Assembly (NCBI GenBank): GCA_900095095.1 | Contig: FMBT01000292.1 | Span: 558,001 to 622,000 of the forward strand | DNA: 64,000 nucleotides | Direction of reading: 5' to 3' | Origin: Fragilariopsis cylindrus CCMP1102 | Taxonomy: Eukaryota; Bacillariophyta; Bacillariophyceae; Bacillariales; Bacillariaceae | Made by a program: the position numbers and the translations under genes | Part shown: piece after piece, positions 62,230 to 64,000 of the stretch | Layout of the letters: every line of letters begins with the position of its first letter | Position numbering within the stretch: position 1 is the first letter of the stretch | Notes under the pieces: model-generated | What the model was told of the DNA's origin: nothing | Seen by the model: the letters and a program-made list of their open reading frames with translations, nothing else | Database searches by the model: none

Positions 62230-64000
62230 TTACTTGGTTAAAGAGCTAGTATCGGCACTGTTTGCTGACGTGCTTGCTCCTTCAAATGGTTTTGAAATTT
62301 CATCCAAGCCCTCACCAACCAACTTTGAAGCTTGATCAATATTATAACAGCTCATTATCGCATGGTGACGTTCTTCTAGTTCCTCCAAATTTTCACGTGC
62401 ACGATCCACCCTTGTTCGTGATCGACGTAGGTCTCGGGAAGCATCGTCGATATCAAGATCGATCTGTCGTAATTCTTCTACGTCTCGGCGTGATGCACCA
62501 CGTGGAGATTCATCTAATTTGAGTCTTTTTCTCTCAGAATCAACCTTAAGAATGGTAATTTCTTCCTTTGCATTGGATTCTTTCCCAACCAAAAGCTTCA
62601 ACTTTCGTTGTGCCATCTGAATATCTTCTTGTGCATCATAAAACGCCTTCACACGTGCCGTCATAGGAAGTTCACCAGAGGGTCCCCAAGCAGCAACATC
62701 TGCTGGAGGTACTCGTTCCATAGCAATTTGTCGCTCCTCCCAACTTCGTTCTTTTTTTCTCGTTTCTTTTTTTGTGTCACCATCTGCCGGCACTTGTCGT
62801 CGGCTTCCAGAATTCGATCGGGAAATTAAATCTTCGGGATCGTCCGATGGGTCGATATCAAGAATTGTAGGATTTTGATCGTCATCTTCGGTTACATCGT
62901 ATCTATATGCATATCCTGACCTTTCTGGGTAGTCTCTAGCTGGTCCTCGTTGCTGATCAACAGGTCGTCTTCGATTTCGTTCCCGCTTCTGTTGCGATGG
63001 GTTTTTTTTCCGCTCTAGTCCCATTTTAGAATTGTAAACATCAGCTTTGTAATCCATTTCTTCTTTATCTATTCCGAGAAAGGATTCAATCATATTTATT
63101 GGTGACCAATCGCCAGAATTTTGCTGCCTTCGTCGTCGACGACTACCAGATCGACGTTCCACAAATTCATCATCTTCATCTTCATCTTCATTGTCATCAT
63201 ATCTTAGATCCCTATTTTTACTACCATTAACTCTTCTATCCCTATATTCGTCATCGTCGTCATAATAGCTTTTTCTCTCATCAATTTCATCAGTAGGAGG
63301 CGTGTTCCTTCTAGAAGGCGAAGGCTGCCTTGCATTTTTTTTATTTGTGTCTTTGGTGTCATCATCGTCATAGTAGCTTATGCCGTTAGTTTCTTTGTTG
63401 TAAATATCATCATCGTCGTCGTCATCATCATAGTAATCGTCGTTCATGTCAATATCTTCCCTTCGCCTATTATCGTCGTAACCTCTCCTCGTCGTCATTT
63501 TATCGCTTTTTGCAGGAGGTAAACGTCGATCAGGTATTTTTCGTCGACCGGATGATCCATTATTTCTTTCATTTTCTGCCGCTGATAGATAATTAAAACC
63601 ATTAAACTTTCCTTTTGTTCCACCAAAAACAGTCTTATCACCGACATCGGCACTTTCGTCAATATCAAATCCAAACCAAAATATAGTATCATAAAAATCT
63701 TTAAATACTTGAGGTACCTGTGGAGTACCCGTACGAACCGGTGATCGTGATCTTTGCTGTTGCTGTTGTTGCTGTTGTGGCCACCGGCGTGGTGGTGATG
63801 TTTGACGTCTTCGTCGTCGTCTACTACTGTCACCATCATCATCGTCGTCGTCGCCGTCGTTTTCGTAATCTGTATCTTCGTCATCGTCGTAGATATTTCG
63901 TTTTTGCTGACGCTTCCCTCTACGTGATATTCTAGGTGGTGGTCGATCAACGCCATTTGTTGGATTCGACCAGAAGTTTCCCGCTACGGCTTCACCGGTA
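62230..64000 (-). CDS. Acidic/coiled-coil protein, partial (5' end outside window)
   Basis: The frame is open from the stop at 62230 to the right edge; the Met at 63498 is internal, since the codons upstream continue without a stop (visible C-terminal ~590 residues). Order: an Asp-run and Arg-run region with a Gln tract, an aromatic patch (KDFYDTIFWFGFDI), then alternating DDDD/YDDD and basic stretches. From about 250 residues before the end it is mainly charged helix (ARVKAFYDAQEDIQMAQRKL; RRSRTRVDRARENLEELEERH), ending in a Ser/Thr-rich tail. The low-complexity acidic tracts derive from GAT/GAC repeats. I do not recognise a family. Confidence 0.7.
   Translation of the reverse strand, partial: TGEAVAGNFWSNPTNGVDRPPPRISRRGKRQQKRNIYDDDEDTDYENDGDDDDDDGDSSRRRRRRQTSPPRRWPQQQQQQQQRSRSPVRTGTPQVPQVFKDFYDTIFWFGFDIDESADVGDKTVFGGTKGKFNGFNYLSAAENERNNGSSGRRKIPDRRLPPAKSDKMTTRRGYDDNRRREDIDMNDDYYDDDDDDDDIYNKETNGISYYDDDDTKDTNKKNARQPSPSRRNTPPTDEIDERKSYYDDDDEYRDRRVNGSKNRDLRYDDNEDEDEDDEFVERRSGSRRRRRQQNSGDWSPINMIESFLGIDKEEMDYKADVYNSKMGLERKKNPSQQKRERNRRRPVDQQRGPARDYPERSGYAYRYDVTEDDDQNPTILDIDPSDDPEDLISRSNSGSRRQVPADGDTKKETRKKERSWEERQIAMERVPPADVAAWGPSGELPMTARVKAFYDAQEDIQMAQRKLKLLVGKESNAKEEITILKVDSERKRLKLDESPRGASRRDVEELRQIDLDIDDASRDLRRSRTRVDRARENLEELEERHHAIMSCYNIDQASKLVGEGLDEISKPFEGASTSANSADTSSLTK

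Noticed and set aside
63495-63956. Open frame with a start at 63956 (minus)
   Set aside because: Different frame of GAT/GAC and CAA repeats; the true frame runs uninterrupted from the window edge into the 62230 gene.
1-64000. CRISPR arrays, rRNA or bacterial operon signals
   Set aside because: None seen; the gene structure is eukaryotic throughout, and the repeats present are microsatellites, tandem duplications or LTRs.

Overview
This window looks like nuclear DNA of a diatom, probably a pennate one. The evidence is intron-containing eukaryotic genes with short GT-AG introns, plastid presequences built as a signal peptide followed by an ASAF-type motif (at 40685 minus, 6043 plus and 41171 plus), an LCIB/theta-type carbonic anhydrase gene, poly-Asn/Ser/Gln/Asp runs inside proteins, and Ty1/copia elements resembling the diatom CoDi groups. 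The species call is inference. Exon joins below were read by hand from splice signals, frame and family similarity.

Layout. 1-1710: C-terminus of a VPS13-type lipid-transfer protein, running off the left edge. 2775-4247 (minus): single-exon, GC-rich FAD oxidoreductase that differs in base composition from its surroundings. 4248-6042: accessory-like spacer with tandem repeats, a 246-bp MITE bounded by TA, and a duplicated block carrying three TGACGTCA palindromes upstream of a plastid LCIB-family carbonic anhydrase (6043-7514). 7885-39923 is ordinary gene-dense DNA with strands switching often: a GPR107/TMEM87-like membrane protein, cyclophilin CWC27, PDAT acyltransferase, a CaaX-box protein, Mo25, an unknown polytopic protein rich in microexons, quiescin sulfhydryl oxidase, a TVP15-like Golgi protein, a cyclin Y, a coiled-coil protein, a GT61-like glycosyltransferase, SEC22 and an EHD ATPase with a signal peptide. 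40143-42510 is a head-to-head pair of predicted plastid proteins, one with S1 domains. Then come a prolyl-hydroxylase-like protein and a Qbc-SNARE fused to a C-terminal beta-trefoil-like domain.

47446-61923 is a nested pair of LTR retrotransposons. An outer minus-strand element (381-bp LTRs, target duplication GGTAG) had its gag gene split by an inner plus-strand element (243-bp LTRs, target duplication TGAAT). The inner element looks intact (gag 53578-55701, pol 55731-59606) and its LTRs are identical by eye, so the insertion is recent. Both elements share a GGATTTTCG sequence at the gag/pol overlap, consistent with -1 frameshifting. The outer element also has an extra hydrophobic/basic module ahead of protease and a one-base frameshift in a 10-C run. 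The window ends with a partial acidic, coiled-coil gene (62230 to the right edge, minus).

Several genes fit together as an endomembrane set (VPS13, GPR107-like, QSOX, TVP15-like, SEC22, EHD, Qbc-SNARE, GT61), but they are not arranged as an operon. The strongest points for follow-up are the CO2/cAMP-type elements upstream of the LCIB gene, the SNARE-trefoil fusion, the signal-peptide EHD protein, the GC-island oxidase and the paired frameshift sites of the nested retroelements.
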